In this document: positions 50,732 through 63,217 of the stretch, piece after piece
Layout: each line of letters begins with the position of its first letter
Position numbering within the stretch: the first letter of the stretch is position 1
Assembly: GCA_033063855.1 (NCBI GenBank)
Contig: CP093831.1
Coordinates: forward strand, 20,770,001-20,834,000
Reading direction: 5' to 3'
Origin: Smittia aterrima
Taxonomy: Eukaryota; Arthropoda; Insecta; Diptera; Chironomidae
DNA: 64,000 bases
The notes under the pieces: model-generated
What the model saw: the letters and a program-made list of their open reading frames with translations, nothing else
Told to the model about the DNA's origin: nothing
The model's database searches: none
Made by a program: the position numbers and the translations under genes

Positions 50732-53700
50732 ATGAAACAAATTAATGTCGCCGTCGTAGGATTGAGTGGAGTTGAGAAAGAGAAAGGACAGGCGGGTGTC
50801 GGCAAATCATGTTTGTGCAATCGCTTTGTGCGTCCATTGACCGATAGCTATGAAATCGATCACATTTCTGTTTTGAGTCAGGTGAGTTCAATGTTGATTT
50901 GCGTAGGAAGAAACTACGAAACCTTATACAAATCCTCCCTAATCCACTATTCGCATGATTTTTACTTTGTCTTACACTGTCTCCGTTTTTTCTTCTTTAC
51001 AGTCTGATTTCAGCGGTCGAGTGGTCAACAACGATCACTTTTTATATTGGGGAGAAGCAAGGAAAACATCTGACGAAGGAGTCGAGTACACTTTTCAAGT
51101 AGTAGAACAAACAGAATTTGTCGACGATGCTACTTTTCAACCTTTTAAAGTCGGTAAAATGGAGCCGTATGTTAAGAGGTGTGCAGGACTTCGAGTTGCA
51201 TCTGCTGAGAAGCTTATGTACATTTGCAAGAGTCAACTTGGTATTGAGCATGAATACGAGCAGATTGTGCTGCCCGATGGGCGACTCGCCCTTGACGGTT
51301 ACGTTTGTGTTTTCGACGTCAGTTCAGTTCCCAATAGACCAGTTGAGAAGCAAGCCGATTTTGTGATGAACATCATCAACAATTTGTTGAAGACGAAGAA
51401 GCCTTTTGTACTTGTGACAACAAAAAATGACGACGCCAATGAGTCGTATGTGCGTGAGGCTGAGAAGATCATTCAACGTAAGGAGTACAAAGGACAAGTT
51501 GTCATGGTAGAAACATCCGCTCATGAAGCCATCAATGTCGACCAGGCTTTCATCTTACTCGCTCAAATGATTGACAAGGCAAAAAATCGAACAAAATTAG
51601 TATCGTACAATGAAGCTGCGCGACATAGAAAAGATTTGCTCGATGCCAGCACCGAATACGTAACTCGATTGATTCGTCAACAAATCACTGATCATCGTGC
51701 AATTTGGACAACATCAGCAAAAAAGCTTGCGCAACATAAAGAATGGCAAGACTTCATCGAACTCTTTGGACAAGATGCAGGACTTAGAATTTTCCGCAGG
51801 CATTTGAAGAAACTTCGCGAGGATTATCAAAACAAGAAACTACAACGATATCTTGACGCTTTTATATCTGTCCTTCATGAGATCATCCCTGATCTGAACT
51901 CTCTTAACATCGATCCAAATCTTGACTGGGAGAAAATTCAGCTCTACTTGCGTAATCATATTGACTTTGATCAGTATTTCTTCGACTCAGCACAGCAAAA
52001 CGTTTCATGGATGGACTTAAGTGACTTCAGCGATATGGAAGAAGAAAATCGTATTCCATTTGATGTGGTCGACACCACTGAAGCTGAAACTGTTTTCAAG
52101 AATCACTTGAATAAACTTCAGCAGGAGCAAAAGCGATTAGAGTAAGTTTTATATTTTTTTATTAATTTATTGGGATTGAGCTTAACTACAGATTTATTAC
52201 TTGCTAACCAAACTTAAAGGATGCCAAAAAGGTGAAAGCAATATTACACTTACCCAAACTCATTAGAACTAACTTTAATCTTCTTGATGTTTTAGATGGA
52301 AGAAACAATTCAAGAAGTTACTCGAGGAGACAGGCTACGTAACTCCAGGAAAACAATTGTCAGAAGTGAGAGTTTTTTTCCTTGGACGTGAATGCTTTGA
52401 AGCTCTGTCTGAGCACGATTGTCAACAAATCTATGACAACCATCAACGCGATTTAATTGAATCTGCAAAACACAATTTCCAAGAACTTTTACTAGAACAC
52501 GCCGAACTGTTTTACCATTTCAAAACTCTTGAACCCTCCGGTACGATTACACAAAATGATGTGAAAGAAATCACTGACAATCTTCAGGAAGATTTTCGTT
52601 ATAAGATGCTAGACCGACTAGATCAAGATAGAAAGCTCATGTTGTTTCAACATCTTGGCTTTGTTCATTGTCCGATTCGTGAGCATTGTCCGGGATTCCC
52701 TAATTGCATGGACGCATTAATCGAACGTGTCGTGACATCAAATGAAATCCTCCCATCGACCCGTGCACCCCACAAAGATGGTCAACTTCAATTAAATCTT
52801 GTTGTGATTGGGCTCGACTACGTCGCCAATGATCTCATCAGCAAAATCCATCTCAATTGTAATGACAACGGCGAGTATTTATACGATGGTAACAGCTATG
52901 GGCTTTCGATTGAGACGATAAATCGAGACAATGATTCATTCGCTTACGATTTGCAAGGGAAAGGACTTATCTGCTGCTTCTACAACAAAATCACATTCCA
53001 ATACGTTTTTGATATCGTCGATAAACTTCTTGCGGAGAGCTCTGATTTTAAAGAAAATATGAGCAATATTCATCTAGTATTGTTGAACGACGTCGACAGC
53101 AGCGGGAAAATTGACTTGAGTGAGATAAGTGAAACACGCAAAGAGGCTCAACAATTGTGCGAGAAACTTCACTGTATTCTACTTGACGCAAATGATTACT
53201 ATACTGCTATATCACCGCAGCATCAACACAAGTTCATTGACAATGTCTTGAATAGCGTAATAGAAATAATGCCATTTGAAGATCTTAAGTACAAGGATGT
53301 TTATCTCTCTGAGGTTCCTGATATTCGAATCATCATGTGTTTGTTCTGTGGTGATCCGTATTCTATTGAGAATGTTCTCTCTTCTATGACAAATGAAACA
53401 GCATGTATAGCAAACGGAGATAGGAATATTACGTTTGAGCTCTTCCTTGGTGATCAAAAGCGACGAGTTGAAGTCATTTTGTCATCATACCATGGTGCTA
53501 ACGCATTTAGAGATGAACTTGTCCATGGATTTATTTTATTATTCTCGACAAAGCGAAAAGCTTCTCTAGCCACGCTAAATGCTTTCTCGATTAATATTCC
53601 CAACCTTCCAATGCAAATTGTTTCAATCACGGAACCCGGCGGTGTTAATGCTTTCTTTAACAACGAATTGGCTCAAATGCTTATTACGGAAGGTAATGCA

Positions 53701-56563
53701 ATCGCTGATAAGTTACGAGCACATTTCGTGACCGCCGCTGATGAAGATAACGGATTTAAATTCGCATCGTTCGCTCCATTCCTAAAAGAAGTTTGGGACA
53801 AGAAGCCAGAAATCGAACATGCCTTCCATATGGAAGAACCATTGACAATTGATTCAGGTGAAGGAACTATGGAACACTCTATGCATCACCATCATCCGCC
53901 TCCTCAACCACCTCCGAGATTCGAAAGTTATTTGATCAATGGCACATACCGTCATCACAACTTTGACAAGATGAGCCACCGGTCTGTCAATTCCCTTGAT
54001 GGAATGGAAGAAAATGTCAAGTATGGAAACGTTCCCGATGAAAGACAAGCATATAGCAATATGTATTTCTACGAGGAGAATAACAGTGATGCCGATAAGG
54101 ACGAGCGCAATCGTATGTTGGGTAAAGGTGAGAGTCAATCCAAAAATAAAATAAAATAAATTTGTTAATGATTCAATTAACATAGGGTTTCAAATGTACC
54201 CAGCCCCTTCTACTCCACCAGAGCCAGCGCCTCCAGATCATCACCTTCTGACTCCATCATCTATTTTACGTCAGCTGAAAGAGAATGCTGCCGTATCTCA
54301 CTCACAGTCTAGTCTCGAGGAAATCAATTGTAAGAAGTCAAAAAGTAAATGTCGTTCTTATGAAATATTTATGCTAATTAATCTTAACTTCTTACGCAAG
54401 CTGCTGACGCGAGTGGATCAAAAGAATCTTTAAATACTTATGATTCAGGTTCTCAAGATGATGAAATTATTTTCTGATCGTCATTTTAATCTAACTCTTT
54501 AATTTTAATCTAATTCTGAAAACTAATTCATCTTTGAATTTCAACAGGTTGGATTGATGATCACATGAAAGACGATGTATGGAAGAATTTGAATGCACAG
54601 CCACACGCTTTCACAACAGGACGACCTCGTCCAAATCCAAATACAACATTCGGAGCAGCCAAGAAGGTCCCACCACGCCCGAAGGGGTCGAGTCAGACGC
54701 TGAAACAACCAGGAAAACTTAACTTGAAAAGTTTTGCGATCGTCAACGAAGCTCTCGCGAGGATGAACTTAGGTGACAATAATAACCCAGTTTTAGACAA
54801 AAAATTTCTGTTCCATCCTGGTACTAAATACTCAAACTCCACCAATGCGCCATTGGCAGCCCCAGAAGAGGATGATTCCGAACATGTCGGCGTCGTAGAT
54901 GATCAAGAATACGAGGAAGCTGAATACGAGCAAATTAACGATGGCTTCAGCGAAGCTGTCAACAACATAGCTAGTCAATTGTTTACATTCTCATCACAGG
55001 ATCCAACTGGTCGCAACAAATTGCGTCATAGACGTGAAAAAGAACAACAGAGTAAGTTTGATTTCTGATTTAAATCGATCAATTCTTATATTGATGACTT
55101 TTCCTCAGGACCTTCTGACTCAGAAAGTGACTCAAGCTCTTTAGAACGCAAACGCAATGCAGCCGACCCTTTCAACAAAAATCGAAAACCACAAACGCAC
55201 AAGAAACGTCAAAAGAAACGCGTTGCCATTCCCGTTTCAACACCAAAAATTCCAATGGGTTTCGAGCCGAATAGTGGCATGGGAGCGGCTGCTTTAATGT
55301 ATCAAAAGCTTAAGAATGAGATCAACAGCAGTTTGGAAAAAGGTAAAGACGTGACCCATAATTTAACGCTTCAGAGAATTTCATTAACCCAATTAACAAA
55401 TATTTTAAGAACTTTGATTAACCCAGGTTTTAGATGAATGGTAATTTGCAAATTAACAAGATGGGAACCAAACTTTTTTAATTCACAAGAAACAAATGAT
55501 AATTAACATTTCAATTTTATTTGCATTTTAGAAAAAGCCATGGGCGAGGATGATGTGTCAAGTGTTGACGTATCAGTTTCGTCGCCCCGTGAAACGCAAT
55601 CGCCAATCGTAAGTCGCTCAAACGGCGTCTCGAGTTTGCGAAAGCGTTTCAATGGCTACAATTTACAGTTTGGTGTCGTGCCGAAGGTATCAAAAGATGA
55701 GCGTGAAAAGCTTCTTGCTGGACCTGCTCAGCCAATTGCTCCCCCCACAAAATCGAAGTGGTTCCGTCAAGATACTGAAAAGAAAGCGGCTCAAGCTGCT
55801 GAAAAGGAGGAAAAGAAAAGAATTAAAGCAGCCGCAAAGAGCGCTGGAAAGTCTGGAAAAACTTTAGCAAGCTTCAAAATGTCGGAAAAGAATCAACTAG
55901 TTCCTGTGTTCCTCGAGCGTTGTGTGTATTTCATCGAGCGAGAGGTTGACTCGGAGGGAATTTATCGAGTACCTGGCAACAGAGCTCATGTCGAACTTCT
56001 TTACCAAAAGTTCGATGAGGAAGATAACGTAGACATTGAAAAACTCGACATTCCTGTTAACGCAGTAGCAACAGCACTCAAGGATTTCTTCTCAAAACAT
56101 TTGCCGCCTCTATTTGAACCCGACATGATGAATGAATTGGAAGAGATTGCTGGTTCTCGCGGTGGATTGGCATCGGCTAATCCAATGAACATGGAAGTTA
56201 AAGCTGATAGAAGCTGTCGTTTGCTTGCATTGCGTGGGCTTTTAAACAAGTTGCCACCATCGAATTTCGCTATACTGAAATTCATCTTTCAACATTTCGT
56301 AAGGTGAGGCGATTATTGAATGTTTAAATTAATTTATTCCTAACAATTTGCATTTGATCAACAGAGTGTCAGAAAACTCAAAGCTCAACAGCATGGATAG
56401 CAAGAACCTTGCAATCTGTTGGTGGCCAACTCTTCTTCCCATCGAGTTTACCGACATGCTTCGTTTTGAATCGATGCGTCCGTATTTGGAAGATATCGTA
56501 CAGACAATGATCGATCAGTATCCATTCCTGTTCTGCGGTCAAGAAGCGTTCGTCATGGTCTGA
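50732..56563 (+). CDS. RhoGAPp190: p190RhoGAP, Rho GTPase-activating protein
   Basis: Eight exons (50732-50881, 51003-52141, 52296-54127, 54186-54329, 54548-55051, 55109-55342, 55532-56303, 56365-56563) give 1657 residues. Order: N-terminal GTP-binding domain with P-loop GQAGVGKS at 19-26; FF domains at ~258-578 (for example WQDFIELFGQDAG, WKKQFKKLLEE); two pseudo-GTPase domains (one from LNLVVIGLDYV, one from IRIIMCLFCGDP); a Pro/His-rich linker; then a C-terminal RhoGAP domain with arginine finger GIYRVPG (Arg ~1479) and the NLAICWWPTLL helix. This is the full architecture of ARHGAP35/ARHGAP5. It stimulates GTP hydrolysis by Rho; in Drosophila it keeps axon branches stable by restraining RhoA. 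Starts at the first ATG, directly before the GTPase fold. Confidence 0.93.
54401..54448 (+). CDS. RhoGAPp190: Possible 48-nt cassette exon of p190RhoGAP
   Basis: In the intron 54330-54547, an acceptor (TTACGCAAG) precedes an open stretch encoding ADASGSKESLNTYDS, followed by a GT. With an alternative donor for the preceding exon (ending 54344), phases match on both sides, and 48 nt keeps frame whether included or skipped. The downstream donor (G|GTTCTC) is weak. This is inferred from sequence alone. Confidence 0.3.
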
Positions 56564-57106
56564 GATTAGAGGAAGTTTTAACGCTTTTAATTTTAAAGGA
56601 TTCCATTCATCATTTCCAAGTGTAAGAGCAAGATGTTCACTTATTATATGTTGCTTTAGCTGAACGAGTTCTAAGTTCCAAAATTAGAAGAACTAAGTCC
56701 ACTTCGATTGTGCAGAATCTGCGAGAATTGTCACCAATTGAACGGAAAAAAGTTTCCGTGTCATTTTAGATTTTAACAAATTGAATCGCGCAATGAGATC
56801 TTAAATTATTATTTGCAAGTTGCAATTGTAGAAGAAGCAGAACCAACTAAAACTACGAGGCTGTTACCGAGCTAGTATTATGAGTGGTTCTGGTAGAAGC
56901 GTCTGATGGAGACGAAAGCGTCAGTTGCGCCTTCGTAAGAAAGCGAATTTTCGCGTCTATTGGCAGGTGATCAGAAGTTAAGCTGAAAGTGATTTGAACA
57001 ATAATAATTAGCAATGTGCGAGGCGCAACTGCCGTTTCGTGCTCATAAAAAAAAGAACAAATTGACAAAAGTTAAATAGTTAGGGAAGCTTTTTATACAA
57101 GAAAAA

Positions 57107-57112
57107 AATAAA
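57107..57112 (+). terminator. Candidate poly(A) signal of p190RhoGAP
   Basis: AATAAA about 540 bp past the stop codon. A second hexamer 220 bp further is an alternative. Confidence 0.35.
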
Positions 57113-58416
57113 TTTGAATGCTTTTTTTGCGAGAAAAAAAAACTTTCAAACACACACAAAATGATATTCGATGCACCACAAAGGAAAAATGTTTCAATGC
57201 TTTGCATAATTTTTAAGCGTTTCTCTGTCCTCTATAATCTCTATCTCTCTCTCGTCTGTTCAAGGGTGGAGTGCCAATGGAAAACCGTTCCGTAGTCATT
57301 TTAATAGTAGCCGAAAGAAAATCGTCAAGAAAATAAACTTTTAAATATATTTTCATGAAAAACTTTTTACAAAAACGAACTTTACGCACTTAAACAGTAG
57401 AAATATGAAATCACAACCTTCACGAGCTTAAGCTTACAGATCACTAGCTTTTGAAGGTTGACCGATCAAAAACTCACGCATACAAACTTCTTTTTTTCTT
57501 TCGATTTTCCGAACCCAAAATTCTCGTTTTTGTCAAATGATGGTTGTGCTAAATTTATTTTTATAAGAGAAAGTTTGTTGCATTCATTGATGTATCCAAG
57601 TCTATTCATTTACCAATCGACATTCCGAAAGCAATTGTGTTTAACTGTGAGGCTCAGTTCTTTTCATGAAGTGCCATAAACACTTTTCTTTCCAACGCAT
57701 TTAATTTCCGAAAAGAATTCCTTTTTCATTTGATGAAATATTACAACAGCACATTTATCTTAGGAGCGAAAAACTATTGAAACTAATCAATTACTGAAAA
57801 AAATCTGCTTTTGATATTGTGAAACGACAAGAAAAAAATTGAAAACGTTTTTTATGATGAAACTAATTTAATTAAAGAAACTAATTCAATGTCTTTCATG
57901 GATGGATTCAATGGTGACAGGATGAATGGTTTAGATTTAGATGAGAAGTGAAAAATTGATTTTAAAAAGTCCTGACGTATTTATTATCATTGTAAATAAA
58001 CTCTACCTGAATGTTGACAGTTTTCCTTCGGTTTGTGATTGGAGAAATTATTTTCTTTTGATAATCAAAAAGAAAATTGCGTTTGGAGCTCTTCGCCCTT
58101 ACTTAAATAAATTTATCAGTATTGTCTAATGATGGAATTACCTATTCTCAAGACTTAAATCAACGAAATTTTGTTTTCACCAAAATACTTTTCTTAATCA
58201 TCATTCCTCACGTCGGAAATGTTTGGGCTCTAGACGGTTTTTAAACGAACGAACGAAGAGAATAAATTTTAAAGGAATGAAATAGTTGGAAGAAAACTCA
58301 TTATTGATGCCATTTTATTAATCAAAAAAAATATTTGATGTCGTTGTCTTTTTGAGCTAAAGAAACCAAATAAGAAACGCTTTATTTGTGTAAGAGTTTA
58401 ATGAAATTAACATGAG

Positions 58417-58584
58417 ATGAAAACATTGAAAGTTCCGCCGAACACACAATTTGTACACGGAGATCCCAATTCTTACTCGTTATTGCGAGATGAAGCCAAT
58501 TTTCAAACAAACGAAATATATGAAGAAGCGCCATTGAATTCTTTACTGTCCTTTGTTGACTTCAATTCGCGAGAAGACTTCTAG
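58417..58584 (+). CDS. Candidate small ORF, 55 residues, unknown
   Basis: ATG to TAG encodes MKTLKVPPNTQFVHGD and continues as a balanced, acidic peptide ending FNSREDF. Composition is unlike the Phe/Ser/Lys-rich noise frames nearby. It is followed at once by GTAAAG, so the stop could lie at an exon edge. I recognise no domain, signal peptide or relative. It may be chance or part of an unrecognised gene. Confidence 0.22.
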   Translation: MKTLKVPPNTQFVHGDPNSYSLLRDEANFQTNEIYEEAPLNSLLSFVDFNSREDF

Positions 58585-58853
58585 GTAAAGAAATATTCTC
58601 GCCATAAGGAAACTCATTTTGCCATTTAAAAGAAAAAAATACAAGAACGAAAATCTCTAGACTTACAATGCCATCTCACCCTCGCCTCTTAAGATTTACC
58701 GAAATGGAATCGAAGGGAAAGTTTGCAAATGTGTCACTTTCCTCGAAAAGAAAAATATCAACAATTAAAGATGAAAGAAAACTCTTAAATGTAACTGAAG
58801 AACGAAGAAAAGTCTTTAATAAAATGGAAATTAAATGTATCAAAACTTCAAGT

Positions 58854-58859
58854 TTTATT
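58854..58859 (-). terminator. Candidate poly(A) signal of METTL1
   Basis: AATAAA on the minus strand 20 bp past the METTL1 stop codon. Confidence 0.5.
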
Positions 58860-58878
58860 TCTCAAAGTAAAAAATTCT

Positions 58879-59871
58879 TTACAGTCTACGGAAAATTGCA
58901 AGAAATTTGTCTCCATGATTCCTTTCGACCTTCTGAGCTTCTTCACTGCGATTCAACAATTTATCATGAAGAATATCTGCGTGTTCCTCCTCTGGTGTCA
59001 ATCGTTGAAAGCTTGGATGAGCGTCGAGATGCTGCACCATCCATTCGTTAAGGTCTTTTACATCAGTGACCGTGTACAGCAAAGCCTGAAACGAGAGGAA
59101 TAAACTACTAAATGCACTGGATTGTCAGCTAAGAATTCTTACTCCTTTTGCCAGCACATAAGCATATTCGCTCAACAAACATGGGCTAAGAGAAAAAAGA
59201 AAATTAATAACAAGTGATCAGCCAAATAAATATTTACAATCAAATTCTTCTTAAAGATCGTAAAGCAAACTTACTTAATGATTCTCCACTTGTGCTTCGA
59301 CTTCTTAAAATGTGGATCTGGATACAAGAAGAAGATCTTCTGGAGTTGGCCTTTGTGGAAGTAGTTTGTTAAAAATTTCATTGAGTTTGTTCTAACACAA
59401 GCCACATTCAAGTAATCTCCAGGATTAATCTTTCGTAAGACTTCAATGCGATCCATAACATAGTCAGAAACCTTAACACGAATCTCCATTCCGATTGATA
59501 GTTTGTCGGGAAATGTTTCACTTAAGCTAATAAGAAATCCCCCGTAACCGCAGCCAACTAGAAAATGTTTTGTTTTTAAAATATCTTTTCAACTTTCTGT
59601 TCAACTCACTGTCAGCAAATTCAACTTTTCTGTCACCAATGTTTGGATAGAGTTCAGCCCAACTCGGATGATTCTCTGCGGTTCCATTGATAAGCTCGTC
59701 GGGATGTGCAGGACTAAAAATTATTTGGATTTGGTTAATTAAACGAAATGTAAATAAAAATCACTATACTTACTAGTTGAAGCAATGATCCGAAATAGGA
59801 TTCGAGTGAGCTCGTTGTCGATAGAATCTTTTCTGTGGAAGCTTTATTTCCAGCGTTTTTGTGACTTCCAT
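58879..59871 (-). CDS. Mettl1: tRNA (guanine-N7-)-methyltransferase, METTL1/Trm8 catalytic subunit
   Basis: Minus-strand exons 59774-59871, 59610-59713, 59275-59557, 59143-59185 and 58879-59085 encode 244 residues, close to the 276 of human METTL1. The enzyme uses S-adenosylmethionine to make m7G46 in the tRNA variable loop, working with a WD-repeat partner (WDR4; wuho in Drosophila). Visible blocks: N-terminal QKRFYRQRAHSNP; SAM-binding ADIGCGYGGF at ~66-75; MEIRVKVSDYV; FFLYPDPHFKKSKHKWRII, the family's active-site region; EYAYVLAKG; and LLYTVTDVKDLNEWM. All key blocks are present and splice phases match throughout. The start ATG at 59871 directly precedes the conserved N-terminal motif. 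Confidence 0.93.
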
Positions 59872-62800
59872 GATTAAATTTCAAAATGTGTTTTCTCTTC
59901 AAAAGTACATGTAAATAATCGTTCAATCCGGTGAACAAATGAATCAGATGCTGTCGACAACAAAAAGTTATATTTCTCTTGAATCGAAGTATTTAAACAC
60001 AAGTAGTCTGCTCTAAACTATCGAACAAATGAATTAAAAGTTTGAGAGAAGAGCGTCATTCCAAAACTAAGTTTACTGTCAAATCTAGTGTTGTTCGCTA
60101 GTTACGTATCGGAAATGTTGAGTCCCCTTGATTTAATTTAACTTCGCCTAAAAGACTTTCAAATCAATAACAATAAACAATATAAAATATAATTTACCTT
60201 TCATTAACACAAGAATTGTTTTAAGTTGTTTCTGAGTAAAATTAAATTGATTCCAAAATTATTTTTTTAAAACGTAATTTGTAAACCACGCCTTAGTTCA
60301 TTCTCATCATTCGCGTATCGTCTTTGAAATAAAGTAGCTTGAACGAAAAAAAGTGGAGAACAGAAATTAAAATCATCAAAAACAAATATTTAGAAGATTT
60401 AGAATTGTAGTTTGAATTGTAATTGTTGTTTAAAATATCATCGGGAAGTGAAGTCGCTTGGAAAACAGTGAAAAATCATACTCAATCTACTTTGTTTTGA
60501 AGTTTTCACCTTTTATCCATCCAGAGAGATTTTTTTCTGAAAAATGAATCTTAAAACGCAATTACTCTGAAAATCATTTATCGAAATGAATGATTGCAAA
60601 TTGGTCAAGGTAAAGTATTTCAGTTCATTCCTCTACTTTATTCACGTCCTTAATTTATTTTTCGAGACAGTTGGTTCATGGAAAAGTCTGATTAATCTTA
60701 TGAAGAAGAAAAAAAATATTTTTGTCCTTTGTTTGAACGCGGGTGATCCAAAAGTCGACAACAACGACTGATGTTTTGTCTCACTCTTGCACCATCTCTC
60801 TCTTGCCTCGTCTGACTTTATTGCAATTGATCAGCTGTGAATGTTTTCATCTTCGTATGTGGGTTAATTCATTCATAGGGCGATATGATTAATCGAATTT
60901 AATTGGTCACGCGACGAATTAGGGTTGAGAGAAGGGTTGATTGATTCCGATCAAAGTCATTGAATCGTCGAGACGGAACGTTGAAATTGATACAAAGTGT
61001 TCAAACTGCGACCTTCAAGTTAGTTCGAGTCGATATGATGAATTATAACAAAAACACCTGTTAGCGAGCGGAAATTATTGCACACACAAATGCAAGCGAG
61101 GCGTTCGAGGATAATCACTTTCCATTATCTTCTTATAAGAATAACAAAGTAAAACGATGAAAAATCATTCTCCTTTAGACTTCAATTCCTCGTAATTCCC
61201 GAAGCAGCCCCTTAGCTCTCTCACTGCTCAATTAAATCTCGATCAGTTGAGTTTACATCAGCTCAGCTTAAATTCATCGCTTTGTTGAGTTTCTGTTCAC
61301 TTTTGATGTGTGCATACATACGAGGAAGAAGGAATTTCGTTTCGTTCATTTTTCAATTTGAAGCAAGAGAAAAAATATTTCTGAGTGAATGTAAACAACG
61401 AAGTTTATTTGCAACGCTTGAACTTGGGTCAACACAAGCTACTAGTAAAAAAACTAATTTTATTGTTTCGGTGAGAGAGTTTGATTGACTTGGGTGTGTT
61501 TAAAGTTAAAACGTTTGACGGTCGGGAGCTTTCCTAGTAAAGTAAAAAGAAGTATGCAGACTGGCTCGGGTTGTTTTTGTTTTCTACTTTTTATTTTTAA
61601 ATGACGATAAAACACAAAAAGCGAAAAACGAATATTAGTAAGCAAAGAAAAATAAAACTTTCAGTGTTTGTGATCAGCTGGTTGGAAAATATACAAACTC
61701 CCATCTCTCCAACATATGATTTACCTCCATAAACGTGATTGCATGGATCCAATGGACGTGTCATTTCATACGCTTCTCAATTTCTCCGCTGTTGTCTCGT
61801 TTTGATTTTACAAACAAAATTTACATAATTGACTCGAGCGAACAGTTTATGAGCTTTTCAGTGGAAAAGTTTTCAATTCCATTCATATGAAACAAAGTTT
61901 ATTGTGCACATCTATCGTAGTTTGAATTAATTATCATAGCACCATCCGTTGCTGCCACTCGATCGTTCCACAAAAAGTAATGCATCGCATTATGTATGGA
62001 CACAAAGAGACATCGCTTTGAAAGCTTGAATGTTTATTTAAAGCGAATGAGAGAGCGTAGCGTTTTCTTTCATTTGAACAAATGTGCGATGTGATGTAAC
62101 ACAGTTTTCTCCATGCATCTATCTTCTCTTTCAAGAATAGACTTTGAATTTGGTCTCATTGAGTGCTGGCGGATATAAAAAAAAATTCAAGGGCTTGTTT
62201 TTATACTCGAGAAACCAACGACGAAGATTTCCTCACTCAAAGAACTTCACACAATTAAGAACCGAACTTAATGAGATTAATAAAAGATCATATTTCATTA
62301 GAATTCATTTGTGTGCGCGAATATTTTTGAACGATGTTCACAAACAATCGCACTTATGATAAAAGTAAAATGACATCACAGCAGTTATACAAAGAAATCC
62401 GTCCAGCTGACAACAAAGAAAGAGAAGACACAAAGCCGTGAAGTTGCATCAACAAAAACGAGTTTCACTTCGTTGTTTACAGTTTTCCTTCGACTAAATC
62501 GCTTATAGCTGAAGATATCAATTTTCTCTTGACCGCGAATACAACAATTCGATAGAAAAAACGAAGTGACTCATCGTTCATTTAAAAAGTTGTTTTTTTT
62601 TTCTTTCAAAAAAATATATTAATGCTGCGCAACACAAACGAAAAAATATCGAGCGAGAGAGCTTATCAGCTGCGTCTCATTTATATTTCATCAACAAAGG
62701 GAGAACAAAGTAGATTTGAAATCTTGAACTTGAAAAAATCTTCGCACATTCAAATAGACGTAGCGAGTGGAATGAGTTTATTTCCACTTTGAGAAAATAT

Positions 62801-63201
62801 TTCACGAAATTGCATAAGAATCAGCGCAGTTTGTAATTGAACACGAGTTCTCGTAGTAATCGTAGTGTTTGTAGCAGGGTCATTGACAACGATGTTAATG
62901 CTGTTTTTAACAAGTTAACGTCAGAGAATTGCTTCGCTACGCAATTAAATAAAATAGTAAACATTTTCTTAATCCAAATATTTTAACCCGGATCAAAAAA
63001 TATTTTTAATCGCAACTTATTGATTACCCGTTCCCGACTATCGAATAATTGCTGATACCGCATATAGAGCTCTTGACAATCTCTTTTATATATTGTTGGT
63101 ACTCTCAATAATAACGTGTCAGTTTCATTTTAAATAAGCGCTTGAATTATTCGAGTTCATTCACATGCTCACGAATTGATATGATTTGTCTTTTTTTACA
63201 G
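59872..63201. other. Divergent intergenic region between METTL1 and BCAS3
   Basis: About 3.3 kb with no supported coding exon. The METTL1 promoter should lie near 59.9-60.1 kb. Because the first BCAS3 coding exon starts at an acceptor (ending at 63201), at least one untranslated BCAS3 exon and an intron lie within this stretch. Confidence 0.6.
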
Positions 63202-63217
63202 GAGATAAGAGTTGAAA

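Larger units (their letters stand above)
56564..58878. other. p190RhoGAP 3' region and METTL1 3' flank
   Basis: About 2.3 kb between convergent genes. AATAAA at 57107-57112 and 57332-57337 fit p190RhoGAP 3' ends. A 55-codon open frame (58417-58584) looks more protein-like than its surroundings but has no recognisable match. Confidence 0.55.

Noticed and set aside
58668..59051. 127-codon open frame on the + strand
   Set aside because: Its second half is antisense to the last METTL1 exon, whose protein is clearly conserved. The first half alone has no recognisable feature.
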